From Terriglobia bacterium (lineage in GTDB: Bacteria > Acidobacteriota > Terriglobia > Terriglobales > Acidobacteriaceae), in NCBI GenBank assembly GCA_020072645.1, contig JAIQGK010000003.1, forward strand, positions 310,001-374,000: a DNA stretch of 64,000 nucleotides. Reading direction: 5' to 3'. The notes below the pieces were generated by a model that did not search any database, was not told where the DNA came from, and saw only the letters and a program-made list of their open reading frames with translations. Positions 32,311 through 41,628 of this stretch are shown here, in pieces. Both the position numbers and the translations under genes were made by a program. Each line of letters starts with the position of its first letter. The first letter of the stretch is position 1.

Positions 32311-35300
32311 ATGTCCCTGTCACGCATCTTCGTGCGAAGTGCAGCACTTCGATTTGGACTGTTGGCAGCCTTCACGATGGTGTCCATAACAGTGCCCCTC
32401 GGCTTCGCGCAGACGGAACTTGCGACCGTCTTTGGACGTATCACGGACCAATCGGGCGCTGTAATGAGCGGAGTCGAAGTCGAAATCAGAAACGTCGGCA
32501 CAAATGCGGCACTCGTTGCCACAACCAACAGCGATGGTTTGTACTCGGTACCCTCGCTGCATCCGGGCGAGTACGTGATCTCCGTGAGGAAGCCGGGATT
32601 CCGAACGGTTTCAGCGACCGGGTTGGAACTCAACGTCCAGGACAATGTCATTCGGAATTTTGTCTTGCAGGTGGGATCAACCTCCGAATCGATTACCGTG
32701 AGCGCGGAAGCCGGAAAGATCAACACGACCGATGCATCGGTCAGCACGGTGGTGGACCGCAATTTTGCGGAAAACCTGCCGATGAACGGTCGTAGCTTTC
32801 AGACGCTGATCCAGTTGACTCCCGGTGTGGTTGTAACTGCCAGCAATGCTGGCGATCAAGGCCAATTCAGCGTTAACGGGCAACGCGCCGCCTCCAACTA
32901 TTGGATGTTGGACGGTGTCGGAGCAAACATAGGCATCGGCATCAGTTCACACGTCGTTGCTGGGAATGGTCTGGCGGGGGCCGCTGGATCATTCAGCGCG
33001 CTTGGTGGCACTAACAGCCTAGTTTCTGTTGATGCGATGCAGGAATTCCGCATCCAGACGTCGACGTATGCGCCGGAATTCGGCCGCGTGCCTGGCGCGC
33101 AGATCTCGATAGTTACTCGCAGCGGCACTAACCAGTTTCATGGGACCGTGTTTGACTACCTGAGAAATGATGCTCTCGATGCCAGCAACTGGTTCAATGG
33201 GTACACGAACAATCCTCCACTCCCAAAGGCGAAAGAACGCCAGAACGACTTCGGTGGGACGTTTAACGGTCCGATCTGGAAAAATCACACCTTCTTCTTC
33301 TTCTCGTACGAAGGGCTCCGATTGCAACTGCCACAAACAACCTTGACAACTGTCCCCGATCTTTTGTCACGCCAGAACGCATTGCCGGCTCTCCAGCCCT
33401 ATTTGAATGCGTTCCCCCTCCCCAACGGTCCCCCAGCCGTAGATGCGCAGGGCAGTCCAATTCCCGGTGTCGCGCAGTTCAACGCGAGCTATTCCAACCC
33501 TGCGTCGCTCGATGCCTATAGTCTTCGGCTCGACCATGCTTTGAACAAGAAAATTCTGCTATTTGGTCGATACAACTATTCCCCATCCGAAATCGTGCAA
33601 CGCGGCGACGCAGGTGCGCCGCTTAGCGTTGTCTCCCCCACAAATATCAGGGTACAGACGGCCACACTCGGCACGACTTGGACCCCGTCATCCTTGGTCG
33701 TAGACGATTTCCGCGCTAACTACAGCCAAACAAATGCCGCGAACAACAGGCTTCTAGATGGCTTCGGGGGCGCAACTCCATTGGCAGTTCTGCCATTCCC
33801 CGCTCCGTTCAACTCTCAGAATGGCCACCTGTTCATGGATATACTCCCATTGCAGGGCGGCATACTCGAAGCCGGACAACAGGGACACAACGTTCAGCAG
33901 CAAATCAACTTCATTAATAGCCTTGCGGTGCAAAGAGGCTCGCACAGTTTCAAATTCGGGGTCGACTATCGGCGGCTCTCACCCCTTGACGCACGTTTTT
34001 CCTATCAGCAGCTTGTCTATTTCTTGTCTGTGCCGGACGCCGAACAAGGGCAGCTGCTTCTTAACGCTCTGTACTCTAATGTCGATTCAACTTTCTTGTT
34101 CCGGAATCTCGGCATGTATGCCCAAGACACCTGGAGAATTGTTCCTCGTCTCACTGTTACCTATGGGGCACGATGGGACGTTGACTTCACCCCACGCTCC
34201 CTGCATGGGCCTGCATTGCCGGCGGTGACCGGGTTCAATCTCAGTGGTCTTTCTAACATAGCAGTGGCCCCTCTTGGAACTCCAGCTTACAGGACGACCT
34301 ACGGCAATGTTGCACCGCGTCTTGGGGTCGCTTATCAGCTGTCCCAGAAGCAAGCATGGCAAACGGTGCTTCGTGGTGGAGTTGGCCTCTTCTACGATCT
34401 TGCGAGTTCGGAGGTAGGCAACAGCATCGGTCCAGGTACATATCCTTTCGGGAGCTTCGTGCTAAATATCGGTGGCACTTTCCCTCTGACGCCGGCAGCC
34501 GCTACCCCCGCTCCGATCGCACCGCCCAGCACTGATGCCCCGACAATTCTTGCTGGCTTCGATCCTCATCTGGTGCTTCCGTATACGCTTGAATGGAACG
34601 TCGCCTTGGAGCAGTCGCTTGGCAAGGAGCAAACCCTATCCGCGTCTTATATCGGCGCCTCCGGCAGGCGCTTACTGCAAACAGTTCAGGGAGACCCTGG
34701 ACCAGCTTTTGTTCAGGCGCAAATTGTAGCTAACCTAGGCTGGTCTAGGTACGACGCGCTACAAGTTCAGTTGCAAAGGAGACTTTCCCACGGGTTGCAA
34801 GCACTTGCGTCTTACACATGGTCCCACTCAATCGATACCGGTTCAGCTGGCTCTGTCTATAGTGGGTCCAACGGGCCCATCGCATCAGCCGTTGAGCTCA
34901 GTCGCGGGCCTTCGGATTTCGATATTCGGCACACATTTTCTGCAGGCCTCACCTATGTCGTCCAAGCTTCTCAAGCGAACGCCTTCGCAAGAGCCATCCT
35001 CCGCGATTGGTCGATTGACAACATCATTCAGGCTCGTTCCGCGCCACCGGTGGATGTTGAGGATGGGAACAATCTTTTCGGATTTAACAACGGTGCATTT
35101 GCATCCATTCGGCCAGATCTAGTTTCAGGCCAGCCGCTTTATTTGCCCGGAACGCAGTTCCCTGGAGGAAGGGCTTTCAATCCCGAGGCATTCACGGATC
35201 CTCCGGTTGACCCTAATACTGGCAATGCTCTGCGCCAAGGCAACGTGCCCAGAAACTTCCTTCGAGGATTCGGTGCCACACAGTGGGATTTTGCCGTACA

Positions 35301-35553
35301 TCGCGACTTTCGGCTTCACGAGCCCTTGAAGCTTGAGTTCCGAGCAGAGATGTTTAACGTACTCAACCATCCCAATTTCGGACAACCCGGTGAACAATTC
35401 GGTGTTGGCGGATTTGGGGTGTCAAGCCAAATGCTTGGGCAATACCTGAACGGCGCCGGCGGAAGCTCCAATCTAGGGAGTGGCGGGTTCAGTCCTTTGT
35501 ACCAATTTGGAGGACCCCGCTCAATCCAGCTCGCAATGAAATTCATGTTCTGA
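32311..35553 (+). CDS. TonB-dependent receptor with carboxypeptidase-regulatory domain
   Basis: A 1080-residue outer-membrane protein. ATG at 32311 follows AAAGGAGGG; the frame is open from 32215 without a site. Signal peptide (RFGLLAAFTMVSITVPLGFA), then a CarboxypepD_reg/Cna-B-like domain (VFGRITDQSGAVMSGVEVEI, LYSVPSLHPGEYVISVRKPG). A plug domain follows (FAENLPMNGRSFQTLIQLTP, NGQRAASNYWMLDGV), then a long beta-barrel ending in MKFMF with the C-terminal Phe needed for outer-membrane assembly. It is the Acidobacteria-type TonB receptor often paired with substrate-specific genes. Here it lies between a sigma/anti-sigma pair and an isopeptidase-like gene near lasso-peptide genes, so import of the lasso product or a similar ligand is a reasonable guess. 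Confidence 0.88.
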   Translation: MSLSRIFVRSAALRFGLLAAFTMVSITVPLGFAQTELATVFGRITDQSGAVMSGVEVEIRNVGTNAALVATTNSDGLYSVPSLHPGEYVISVRKPGFRTVSATGLELNVQDNVIRNFVLQVGSTSESITVSAEAGKINTTDASVSTVVDRNFAENLPMNGRSFQTLIQLTPGVVVTASNAGDQGQFSVNGQRAASNYWMLDGVGANIGIGISSHVVAGNGLAGAAGSFSALGGTNSLVSVDAMQEFRIQTSTYAPEFGRVPGAQISIVTRSGTNQFHGTVFDYLRNDALDASNWFNGYTNNPPLPKAKERQNDFGGTFNGPIWKNHTFFFFSYEGLRLQLPQTTLTTVPDLLSRQNALPALQPYLNAFPLPNGPPAVDAQGSPIPGVAQFNASYSNPASLDAYSLRLDHALNKKILLFGRYNYSPSEIVQRGDAGAPLSVVSPTNIRVQTATLGTTWTPSSLVVDDFRANYSQTNAANNRLLDGFGGATPLAVLPFPAPFNSQNGHLFMDILPLQGGILEAGQQGHNVQQQINFINSLAVQRGSHSFKFGVDYRRLSPLDARFSYQQLVYFLSVPDAEQGQLLLNALYSNVDSTFLFRNLGMYAQDTWRIVPRLTVTYGARWDVDFTPRSLHGPALPAVTGFNLSGLSNIAVAPLGTPAYRTTYGNVAPRLGVAYQLSQKQAWQTVLRGGVGLFYDLASSEVGNSIGPGTYPFGSFVLNIGGTFPLTPAAATPAPIAPPSTDAPTILAGFDPHLVLPYTLEWNVALEQSLGKEQTLSASYIGASGRRLLQTVQGDPGPAFVQAQIVANLGWSRYDALQVQLQRRLSHGLQALASYTWSHSIDTGSAGSVYSGSNGPIASAVELSRGPSDFDIRHTFSAGLTYVVQASQANAFARAILRDWSIDNIIQARSAPPVDVEDGNNLFGFNNGAFASIRPDLVSGQPLYLPGTQFPGGRAFNPEAFTDPPVDPNTGNALRQGNVPRNFLRGFGATQWDFAVHRDFRLHEPLKLEFRAEMFNVLNHPNFGQPGEQFGVGGFGVSSQMLGQYLNGAGGSSNLGSGGFSPLYQFGGPRSIQLAMKFMF

Positions 35554-35803
35554 GCGTTCAACTGACGAGCGTTTCGGCAGAGAAGTGAACACTTCACCTG
35601 CTTCACGAGGTGGCGGGTCGGAGAATTTCCACCATCGCTTCTTTCGCTCTATGCCTTGGTTCTCCATGCTCTGACCACAAGCCAGAAAGGCACTGGAAGA
35701 CCTTGTACCAAGGATGAAGGAGTCACGTACAAGCCGGCGGCTGCGATTCAGTCTTCGTAGCGCGGCTTCGAGCAACAAATAAACAGCATAGGAGCCGAGC
35801 GAG

Positions 35804-37951
35804 ATGACCGGCAAAGTATTCAAAGTATTTTTCGCCCTTACCTTTCTGACCCCGTTGGGCATCAGTTCGCAAGCCCAGGCCCAAAAAAGACATCGAGTAA
35901 CATTTGAGGACTTGGACCACTTCAACGACACAGAGTCTTTGGCGCTCTCGCCCGATGGCGGAAAGCTGGCTTACACAGTCGAGGACACCGGGAAGGACAA
36001 TAACCTCGGGCTTTGGCTCATGGATACGCGTCAAGGCAGCCGTCCGCGAAAAATAGCTGATGGCCGTTTCCCAGTGTGGGCGCCGGACGGTCGGCGCTTG
36101 GCATACTATTCGCGCGACTCGGGAACCCTACAACTCTGGGAATTCGACCTAACCTCTAATCGACGCGTGCAGTTGACGCATATGAAGGGGGGTATTATCC
36201 CAGAAATTGGCACAGTAGGGTTGGGGTACTCGATTTTTGAGGCGGTACGTTATTCATGGTCACCGGACAGCACCAAAATCGTATTCTGCTCGCAGGTTTC
36301 GATCCCCTCGTCTCCACCACGGTATAAGAAGACCGCGCACAAATCGGCGACAGATCTCACTGGCACACCTCTTATCTTGACTCCTGGCACACCGACGGAT
36401 TGGACACTGGCTGGGGTGTTCGCTCAAGGAGTGACGCGACAGCGGCAATGGCACAACGGAAAGCAGGAGCATCGCGAATCCACGACTATTTATGCCGCTG
36501 CCACTACCACGCAACTCTTTGTCGTTGATTTACGCAGCAAGCAGACGGTGCAGCTGACTAAAGGAAATTTGGGATACTTTTCACCAGACTGGTCGCCTGG
36601 CGGAGAACAAATCGTATGTGTATCCAACGAAGGTCATTCCTGGGATTCCTATTGGGTGCACACAAACATTCACTTGATCCGTGCGTCGGACGGTCGAGAT
36701 ACAAATCTAACCGCAGACGAAGTGTCCAAGCACACACCCGCCTGGTCGCCCGACGGTCGCTGGATTGCCTATTTTGGCACCAACACTGAACACGTGAGCA
36801 AGGTGTCTTTGCTGATCTTACCTAGTGCCGGAGGGAATCCCATTGACACGAGTTCGAAACTCGACCGGAGAGTGTTTGATGCGCACTGGTTGCCTGACAG
36901 CAAGACAATGGTGGTGAACTACACAGATGGGCTCGACTCGCCGGTCGCGCGCCTCGACGTCATGTCGGGTGAACACGCAGTCATTAGCGGCTCCACGGCT
37001 GCGGGAAGGAGTTTCACATTCGCTGCATCGCGGTCAGGCGTGGTCGCGTGGACTCAGAGTGACCCAACAAATCCGGGTGTTATAAGGGTTGTGCCATATA
37101 ACGAAAACGCGTCTTACGTCCTGCTCGATCTGAACCCTGAAATCAAGAACTGGGATCTTCCAACCCAAGATGCAATTCATTGGACGACTCAGCGTGGTGA
37201 GAAAAGGGAGGGTATCCTGCTGAAGCCAGTCGGCTACGAGGAAGGAAAACGATATCCCCTGATTGTCGACGGCTATGTAAGAGGAAACGGCTTTAAAGCG
37301 GCGGCAATGGAAGGAAATATTGCCCTGGCCACAAGAGGGTACGCGGTGTTTTGGCCCGACGTAGAAGCACCGCATGACTGGGTAAATCCCTTTGAGTCGA
37401 TGGCAAATCAAGAAGCGGCAAAAGGAGTGAAGGGATTAAAGTTACTGTTTGACGACGCGATGTCTGGGGTAGACGAGCTAATTGCCAAGGGCATCGTTGA
37501 TCCGGATCGAATGTGCTTGTATGGATTCAGCAACGGAGGCGCTGTTGTCAACCAGTTGGTGACAATGACAGACCGATTTAAATGCGCAGTTTCAGTCGCG
37601 GGAGCACTCTCGTCCGATTGGTCAAGGCCTTTCTTTCTTCAGAGTAATGCCAAGTTCATACCTGATATCGCGGGCGCCACACCCTGGGAAGACACTCAGG
37701 CTTACGTCAAGCTATCAGCGATCTACCGCCTCGACAAAGTAAACACACCGATGCTTCTCGCAGACGGCGATGCTGACACGATGTTCCTGCTCGGCTGCAT
37801 CGAGACCTACAACGGCCTGCGGTTCCTCCAGAAGGACGTGACACTTTTGCGTTACCCAGGTCAAGGGCACGGCTTCGAAGGGCCAGCCCTGAGGGACTTC
37901 TGGGAACGGGAAAACGTGTTTTTCGATAAGTATCTCAGGCCTGTTCAATGA
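35804..37951 (+). CDS. S9-family peptidase, probable lasso-peptide isopeptidase
   Basis: A 715-residue secreted protein with signal peptide (MTGKVFKVFFALTFLTPLG, ending AQAQ). An N-terminal beta-propeller with PD40-type repeats (LSPDGGKLAYTV, WAPDGRRLAYYS, WSPDSTKIVF, WSPGGEQIV, WSPDGRWIAYFG) is followed by a prolyl-oligopeptidase alpha/beta-hydrolase domain. The catalytic Ser is in CLYGFSNGGAV (near residue 575), Asp in LADGDADTM, His in GQGHGFEGP. This is the architecture of lasso-peptide isopeptidases of the AtxE type, which open the macrolactam ring after import. The call rests on the convergent lasso biosynthetic operon; on sequence alone it could be a general dipeptidyl peptidase. Confidence 0.75.
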   Translation: MTGKVFKVFFALTFLTPLGISSQAQAQKRHRVTFEDLDHFNDTESLALSPDGGKLAYTVEDTGKDNNLGLWLMDTRQGSRPRKIADGRFPVWAPDGRRLAYYSRDSGTLQLWEFDLTSNRRVQLTHMKGGIIPEIGTVGLGYSIFEAVRYSWSPDSTKIVFCSQVSIPSSPPRYKKTAHKSATDLTGTPLILTPGTPTDWTLAGVFAQGVTRQRQWHNGKQEHRESTTIYAAATTTQLFVVDLRSKQTVQLTKGNLGYFSPDWSPGGEQIVCVSNEGHSWDSYWVHTNIHLIRASDGRDTNLTADEVSKHTPAWSPDGRWIAYFGTNTEHVSKVSLLILPSAGGNPIDTSSKLDRRVFDAHWLPDSKTMVVNYTDGLDSPVARLDVMSGEHAVISGSTAAGRSFTFAASRSGVVAWTQSDPTNPGVIRVVPYNENASYVLLDLNPEIKNWDLPTQDAIHWTTQRGEKREGILLKPVGYEEGKRYPLIVDGYVRGNGFKAAAMEGNIALATRGYAVFWPDVEAPHDWVNPFESMANQEAAKGVKGLKLLFDDAMSGVDELIAKGIVDPDRMCLYGFSNGGAVVNQLVTMTDRFKCAVSVAGALSSDWSRPFFLQSNAKFIPDIAGATPWEDTQAYVKLSAIYRLDKVNTPMLLADGDADTMFLLGCIETYNGLRFLQKDVTLLRYPGQGHGFEGPALRDFWERENVFFDKYLRPVQ

Positions 37952-38023
37952 AATCGGTGAGGATCGCAGATGGTTGGTTGAGCGGCACGGCATGTCTTTC
38001 GCTTGCTAGGTAGCGAGGGTTCT

Positions 38024-38116
38024 TCAGAATAGGAGAGCGAGGACTTCCTGCGGCTTGCTGCCCAAAATCAGCTCGCCAGGATCGCCCAGGACCTTGATTT
38101 CCGGGTTCTGGTGCTC
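38024..38116 (-). pseudogene. Degenerate second lasso-precursor copy
   Basis: On the - strand this reads EHQNPEIKVLGDPG, then ELILGSKPQEV, then LALLF and a stop, clearly a copy of the precursor at 38305-38427. It has lost the ATG and the AAAGGAGGT site (the equivalent region is AAAGAGAGGTAGAAAGAGAG). The candidate ring acceptor Glu9 is replaced by Ala, and the tail is cut to a few residues. It should not make a lasso peptide. The only upstream start is a remote TTG. Confidence 0.75.
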
Positions 38117-38229
38117 TCTTTCTACCTCTCTTTCTTTGATTGATCGAACTGCTTGCGCCAACCGATTCTTTCCAGATCAGCTGGCAACAGATTCCGACAA
38201 ATAGGATTCCCAGGCGATGAAGCGGACGT
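38042..38229. repeat. Direct repeat unit of duplicated precursor region (with 38347-38541)
   Basis: About 190 bases are repeated in direct orientation at a spacing of roughly 305 bases, at high identity. The right-hand unit contains the 3' end of the cyclase gene and the start and leader of the precursor gene. The left-hand unit contains the decayed second precursor and a non-coding relic of the cyclase end. This is a tandem duplication followed by decay of the copy farther from the operon. Confidence 0.8.
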
Positions 38230-38304
38230 TGGCACCTGGGGGAGGGCATCTCTCGGCCACAATAGTGGCCGAGGGATGGTAAAGCTTGTGTTCAGTCTCC
38301 TGTT

Positions 38305-38427
38305 TCAGTCAGATCTCGCACGGAGATGTTGGATATCGGTTTCAATGACTTCTTGCGGCTTGTTGCCTAAAATCAACTCGCCAGCATCGCCGAGAACCTT
38401 GATCTCTGGTTTCTGGTGGTCTGCCAT
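38305..38427 (-). CDS. Putative lasso-peptide precursor
   Basis: A 40-residue peptide with ATG at 38427 and a strong AAAGGAGGT site, 60 bases after the cyclase gene in the same operon. Leader KPEIKVLGDAGELILG fits the RRE-recognised pattern of lasso leaders (K/Y-x-x-P-x-I/L, Leu-Gly, then Glu-Leu-x-Leu before the core), except that the usual Thr at position -2 is Ile. Taking Gly21 as core residue 1, the acid at core position 9 (Glu, in GNKPQEVIE) suits a nine-membered macrolactam ring, leaving an 11-residue tail (TDIQHLRARSD). The core boundary and the ring are inferred; no chemistry can be seen directly. Confidence 0.6.
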   Translation of the reverse strand: MADHQKPEIKVLGDAGELILGNKPQEVIETDIQHLRARSD

Positions 38428-38486
38428 CTGTCTACCTCCTTTCTTCGATTGATCGAACTGTTTTGCGCCAACTGATTCTTTCGAGA

Positions 38487-40394
38487 TCAGCTGGCGATGG
38501 ATTCCGACAAATACGGCTCCGCACGTGCTGAAGCGGAAGTCGATAGAGAAAGAACGCCATGCGCCTCTGCGTTTCTGAGCCATACCTCTAGCGACAGAAC
38601 CTTGAGAAGACCGGCGACACGGCTCGGGAGTTGACCGTGCTTGATGCTTTCCATCTGCGCGCGAAGGGCTGCTCCATCAATGATGTGAAGGCGTGAAGAA
38701 ATTGGTGAGACCAGAAGATTGTGAACTTCGGTCCAGTGCTTCGCTACGGTAACCGCAATGCAACGCCCTGTGCCTGCTTTGGACTTTCGATGTAGTATTT
38801 CCGGGGGCAGAAGGTGTGAGAGCGCACGCCGCATGAGTGAACGCCGGTTGCCTGGCCGGAGCACCTGGTCCGTTGGAATGGACAGGAGAAACTCGACCAG
38901 GGTCTGGTCCAGGTATGGATATCGCTTCTCGGGAACCGTTGGCCGATGAAATGTTAGCTCGCGCCCAAAATTGATGATTGTCTGATAGGCGTCTCTGACG
39001 CTTGGTGTCCAAAACCATTTTCCCTCGGCAGCCGTAAGCGCGCGACTTGCTAAGCTGTATTGTCGGGCAAAGTCACGGTTGGTCCAGGGCCACACATCCG
39101 CCACGTTCGTTCCGACGCGCATTTGGCGAGGCAGCAACAGACTGAGGCTCTCTCCCAAAAGGTGTATGAGCGGATATCTTCTATCTAAGCACCATTTCAA
39201 TAGTTGAGAGCCACCCTCAGAAAAATGCAACCGCGCAAGACGATCGGCGATCTGCACTCTCACATCGAGAGCTTGCCCGTTAACCTCGTCTCCACCCTGT
39301 CCTGAAAGGACGACGCGGTATTTATGCCGATCGATTATGTCTTTTCGTGCTGACTGTATTTCCAGCCGTTCGCCGAACCCTGGGGTGGGCACAAAGCGTG
39401 AACAGGAGATGGGAAACGTGTCCCCGGTTCCTCGAATGGCGGCATGGTGGCCGGCTCGGCCTCGCTGCTCCTCAACCTTTATGAAATAGCGATGATCGTC
39501 CTCGTATGGCTCATCGCAATCGAAATAAGAAAAGGTGTCAATGCGAGGCGCATTAACGGGTTGCTGCTTCGAAAGCTCATCGGCCATACACACGATAGCG
39601 GACGAATCGAGGCCTCCGCTCAGCTCGGCAAGAATCACAGAGTCTGAGCAGAGACGGCGGCGAACAGCCTGACCAAAGAGACAACGGTACTGTTCTTCGT
39701 ACTCAGCATCTGTCTTACACCGGGTTTTAAGGCCGGGACTGAACTTCCAATGATTGCGCACCGTTGTGTTGCCGTCGTGAACGCGGATGAACTTTCCTGG
39801 AGGAACGGAGCGAATCTCGCTGTACGGCGTGAGGTCGGCGTCAGGGTAAAAAGAGAGATAACCAGCAATGTACTCGTTGCAGAGCGTGAAGCACTCTCCA
39901 GACAATACCAAGGGGGACATCAGGCTGCACCAGGTAATCCTCTTGTGCGTTAGGTGATAGAAAAGGTGTCTGACTCCGATATAATCCCTCGCAAGGATCA
40001 ATTCCAGTTCTCGCGGGTTCCAAATTGAGAGCGCCCAATCTCCTATCAGCTGCGAAAAGGAACGTACCCCGGCTTTGCGAAACCCTGCTGCCACGATAGC
40101 AACATCGGTCGAGTCCGCGTCTACCGAACCGCGGAGCTGTGCAATGAGTTCAGCTCGGTTGTCGAGTCGGCCATCCCAGGTGATGATGACTCCATCGTCA
40201 CAGACGTGTGGTTGTGTTTCGAGGCGCGAATGTGGCGTTGTGTGGAACGCTCGATAGAGTATTCCCATATTTCCGAGGACATGCATACTCTCGCCGTCCG
40301 GCCCATACTCCATAATGGTCTGACTGATGCGACTGAGCCGCTCCCGCCCAACTGGTTCTCCATCAAAATTCCATTCCCCGGCTTGAACGCTCAT
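38487..40394 (-). CDS. Lasso-peptide cyclase (asparagine-synthetase-like, C protein)
   Basis: A 635-residue protein from ATG 40394 with GAGGAGGGG upstream; a longer start at 40412 is possible and would overlap the B gene. The N-terminal half is a glutamine-amidotransferase-like domain (ITWDGRLDNRAELIAQL) that does not begin with the catalytic Cys, as in lasso C proteins. The C-terminal half is an asparagine-synthetase PP-loop domain (AELSGGLDSSAIVCMAD; SGQGGDEVNGQ). In lasso pathways this enzyme adenylates the acidic side chain and closes the ring. Coupled to the B gene upstream and followed by the precursor gene. Confidence 0.85.
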   Translation of the reverse strand: MSVQAGEWNFDGEPVGRERLSRISQTIMEYGPDGESMHVLGNMGILYRAFHTTPHSRLETQPHVCDDGVIITWDGRLDNRAELIAQLRGSVDADSTDVAIVAAGFRKAGVRSFSQLIGDWALSIWNPRELELILARDYIGVRHLFYHLTHKRITWCSLMSPLVLSGECFTLCNEYIAGYLSFYPDADLTPYSEIRSVPPGKFIRVHDGNTTVRNHWKFSPGLKTRCKTDAEYEEQYRCLFGQAVRRRLCSDSVILAELSGGLDSSAIVCMADELSKQQPVNAPRIDTFSYFDCDEPYEDDHRYFIKVEEQRGRAGHHAAIRGTGDTFPISCSRFVPTPGFGERLEIQSARKDIIDRHKYRVVLSGQGGDEVNGQALDVRVQIADRLARLHFSEGGSQLLKWCLDRRYPLIHLLGESLSLLLPRQMRVGTNVADVWPWTNRDFARQYSLASRALTAAEGKWFWTPSVRDAYQTIINFGRELTFHRPTVPEKRYPYLDQTLVEFLLSIPTDQVLRPGNRRSLMRRALSHLLPPEILHRKSKAGTGRCIAVTVAKHWTEVHNLLVSPISSRLHIIDGAALRAQMESIKHGQLPSRVAGLLKVLSLEVWLRNAEAHGVLSLSTSASARAEPYLSESIAS

Positions 40395-40408
40395 CGTTGG
40401 TCCCCTCC

Positions 40409-41161
40409 TCATAGGCGGTCTAGAACTAGAAAGGTGCTCGGAATATCTGCCTGCTCGTCAATGACTCGTCCATCCACTTCAGTCCAGGCGTGCTGGTCGA
40501 ACGGCACTTTCTGCGCACCAATAACCATCGCCGCATTCACGCCCAGGCTTCGCAAAAGGCATGTTGTAGTCGCCGAACGCTGCAAGCAGCGAACCCACTT
40601 CGGATAAAACACGCACGCGTAACTGACGGCCTTGCACACGCGATCAATCGCGTCGGGAACCGCAGGCCCATGCGATACCGGCCAGTTCTGTACGAACTCA
40701 TACAGTTCCACAATGTTCCTGCGGAGGCGCAGCAGGTCAAATACTTGCAGCATCGTGACTGCCTTGCCAAACAACCACAGCGGCCCAATGCCGTGCCTGT
40801 TAGACTGGCGCCCTACCGCTCTAGCACGGCGATGAATTAATCTGATGATCCATTGGCGACAGCTCGTTCTGCTGTCCCGCTCACCGTTGTCCAATAGCCC
40901 TAACCTCGTGACCTCGTTGACAAACTCCACGATTTCTTCATGCACCTGCTGTACCGGTAAACTGAGTTCAGTCGTTAGACAAGCCGTGATTTGCTCCAGC
41001 GAATAATTGACCTTCAGAAGGTCCCATATCCGCGCAGCCTCAGGGTTCAAACTTAGGCACAGTCGTTGCCGGATATCAAGAAGCACGGCTCCATCTTCGG
41101 TCTCAACAGTCCTGACCGAGTCTGATATTGTGCCGATCAATTCAAAATGCAAACTCGTCAT
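40409..41161 (-). CDS. Lasso-peptide B protein: RRE (PqqD-like) fused to transglutaminase-like leader protease
   Basis: A 250-residue fusion. Residues 1-95 are a PqqD/RRE domain (AVLLDIRQRLCLSLNPEAAR, VHEEIVEFVNEVTRLGLLDN) that binds the precursor leader. Residues 110-250 are the B2 cysteine protease of the transglutaminase fold, with KWVRCLQRSATTTCLLRSLG (catalytic Cys), PFDQHAWTEV (His) and DGRVID (Asp). These motifs are diagnostic of lasso B2 proteins. In Gram-negative-type clusters B1 and B2 are often one protein, as here. First gene of the operon; ATG with GAGGTGCT upstream. Confidence 0.9.
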   Translation of the reverse strand: MTSLHFELIGTISDSVRTVETEDGAVLLDIRQRLCLSLNPEAARIWDLLKVNYSLEQITACLTTELSLPVQQVHEEIVEFVNEVTRLGLLDNGERDSRTSCRQWIIRLIHRRARAVGRQSNRHGIGPLWLFGKAVTMLQVFDLLRLRRNIVELYEFVQNWPVSHGPAVPDAIDRVCKAVSYACVFYPKWVRCLQRSATTTCLLRSLGVNAAMVIGAQKVPFDQHAWTEVDGRVIDEQADIPSTFLVLDRL

Positions 41162-41628
41162 AGCACCTCAGCAGTGACCGCCGCTATCTGGGACAACTAA
41201 CCACGCGTGGCCTGAACGATTTAGGTGTGTGAGACGATCGGCGGAAAGCCTAGAGATACTTCGTAAGGGGTGTGATACGAAATACTGCGGCCTATACAAG
41301 CGCCAATTCGTACGCTGGAGATCATCTGTCATCCGTCATTCAGACGCACAACTAATTTTCATCCGTTCTGCTTCTAGAACTCTTCCACGCGGCATCACGC
41401 TTGTTGATAGACAGGAAAATACATGAGAGCGCACTAATGTCGAATTAGCACAGACAATCCCAGGAGTAGTTTTCCAAAAACACAAAATAAGAAAAATATA
41501 AATCGGCAAATGGCTGTGATGGCCGCATGATCACGTGCAACGGCTTGCGGTCGGAGCCAGCCGTCGACTAAGTGTCACCAAGAAACAATCATGCAATTCC
41601 AGTTCGCGATGCGCGATGAGTCGGTTCC
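41162..41628. other. Divergent intergenic region between lasso operon and CHAT gene
   Basis: No convincing gene. An AT-rich tract at about 41440-41510 is the likeliest promoter area for one or both neighbours. I looked for a further precursor ahead of the B gene on the - strand and did not see one. Confidence 0.5.

Noticed and set aside
37935-38249. 104-residue frame across the repeat
   Set aside because: It is read in a different frame from the precursor homology and spans the decayed duplicate; no ribosome site.
38305-38427. Alternative lasso core starting after the Thr in VIET
   Set aside because: That core would be nine residues with the only acid at the last position, leaving no tail to thread; the Gly21/Glu9 reading fits better.
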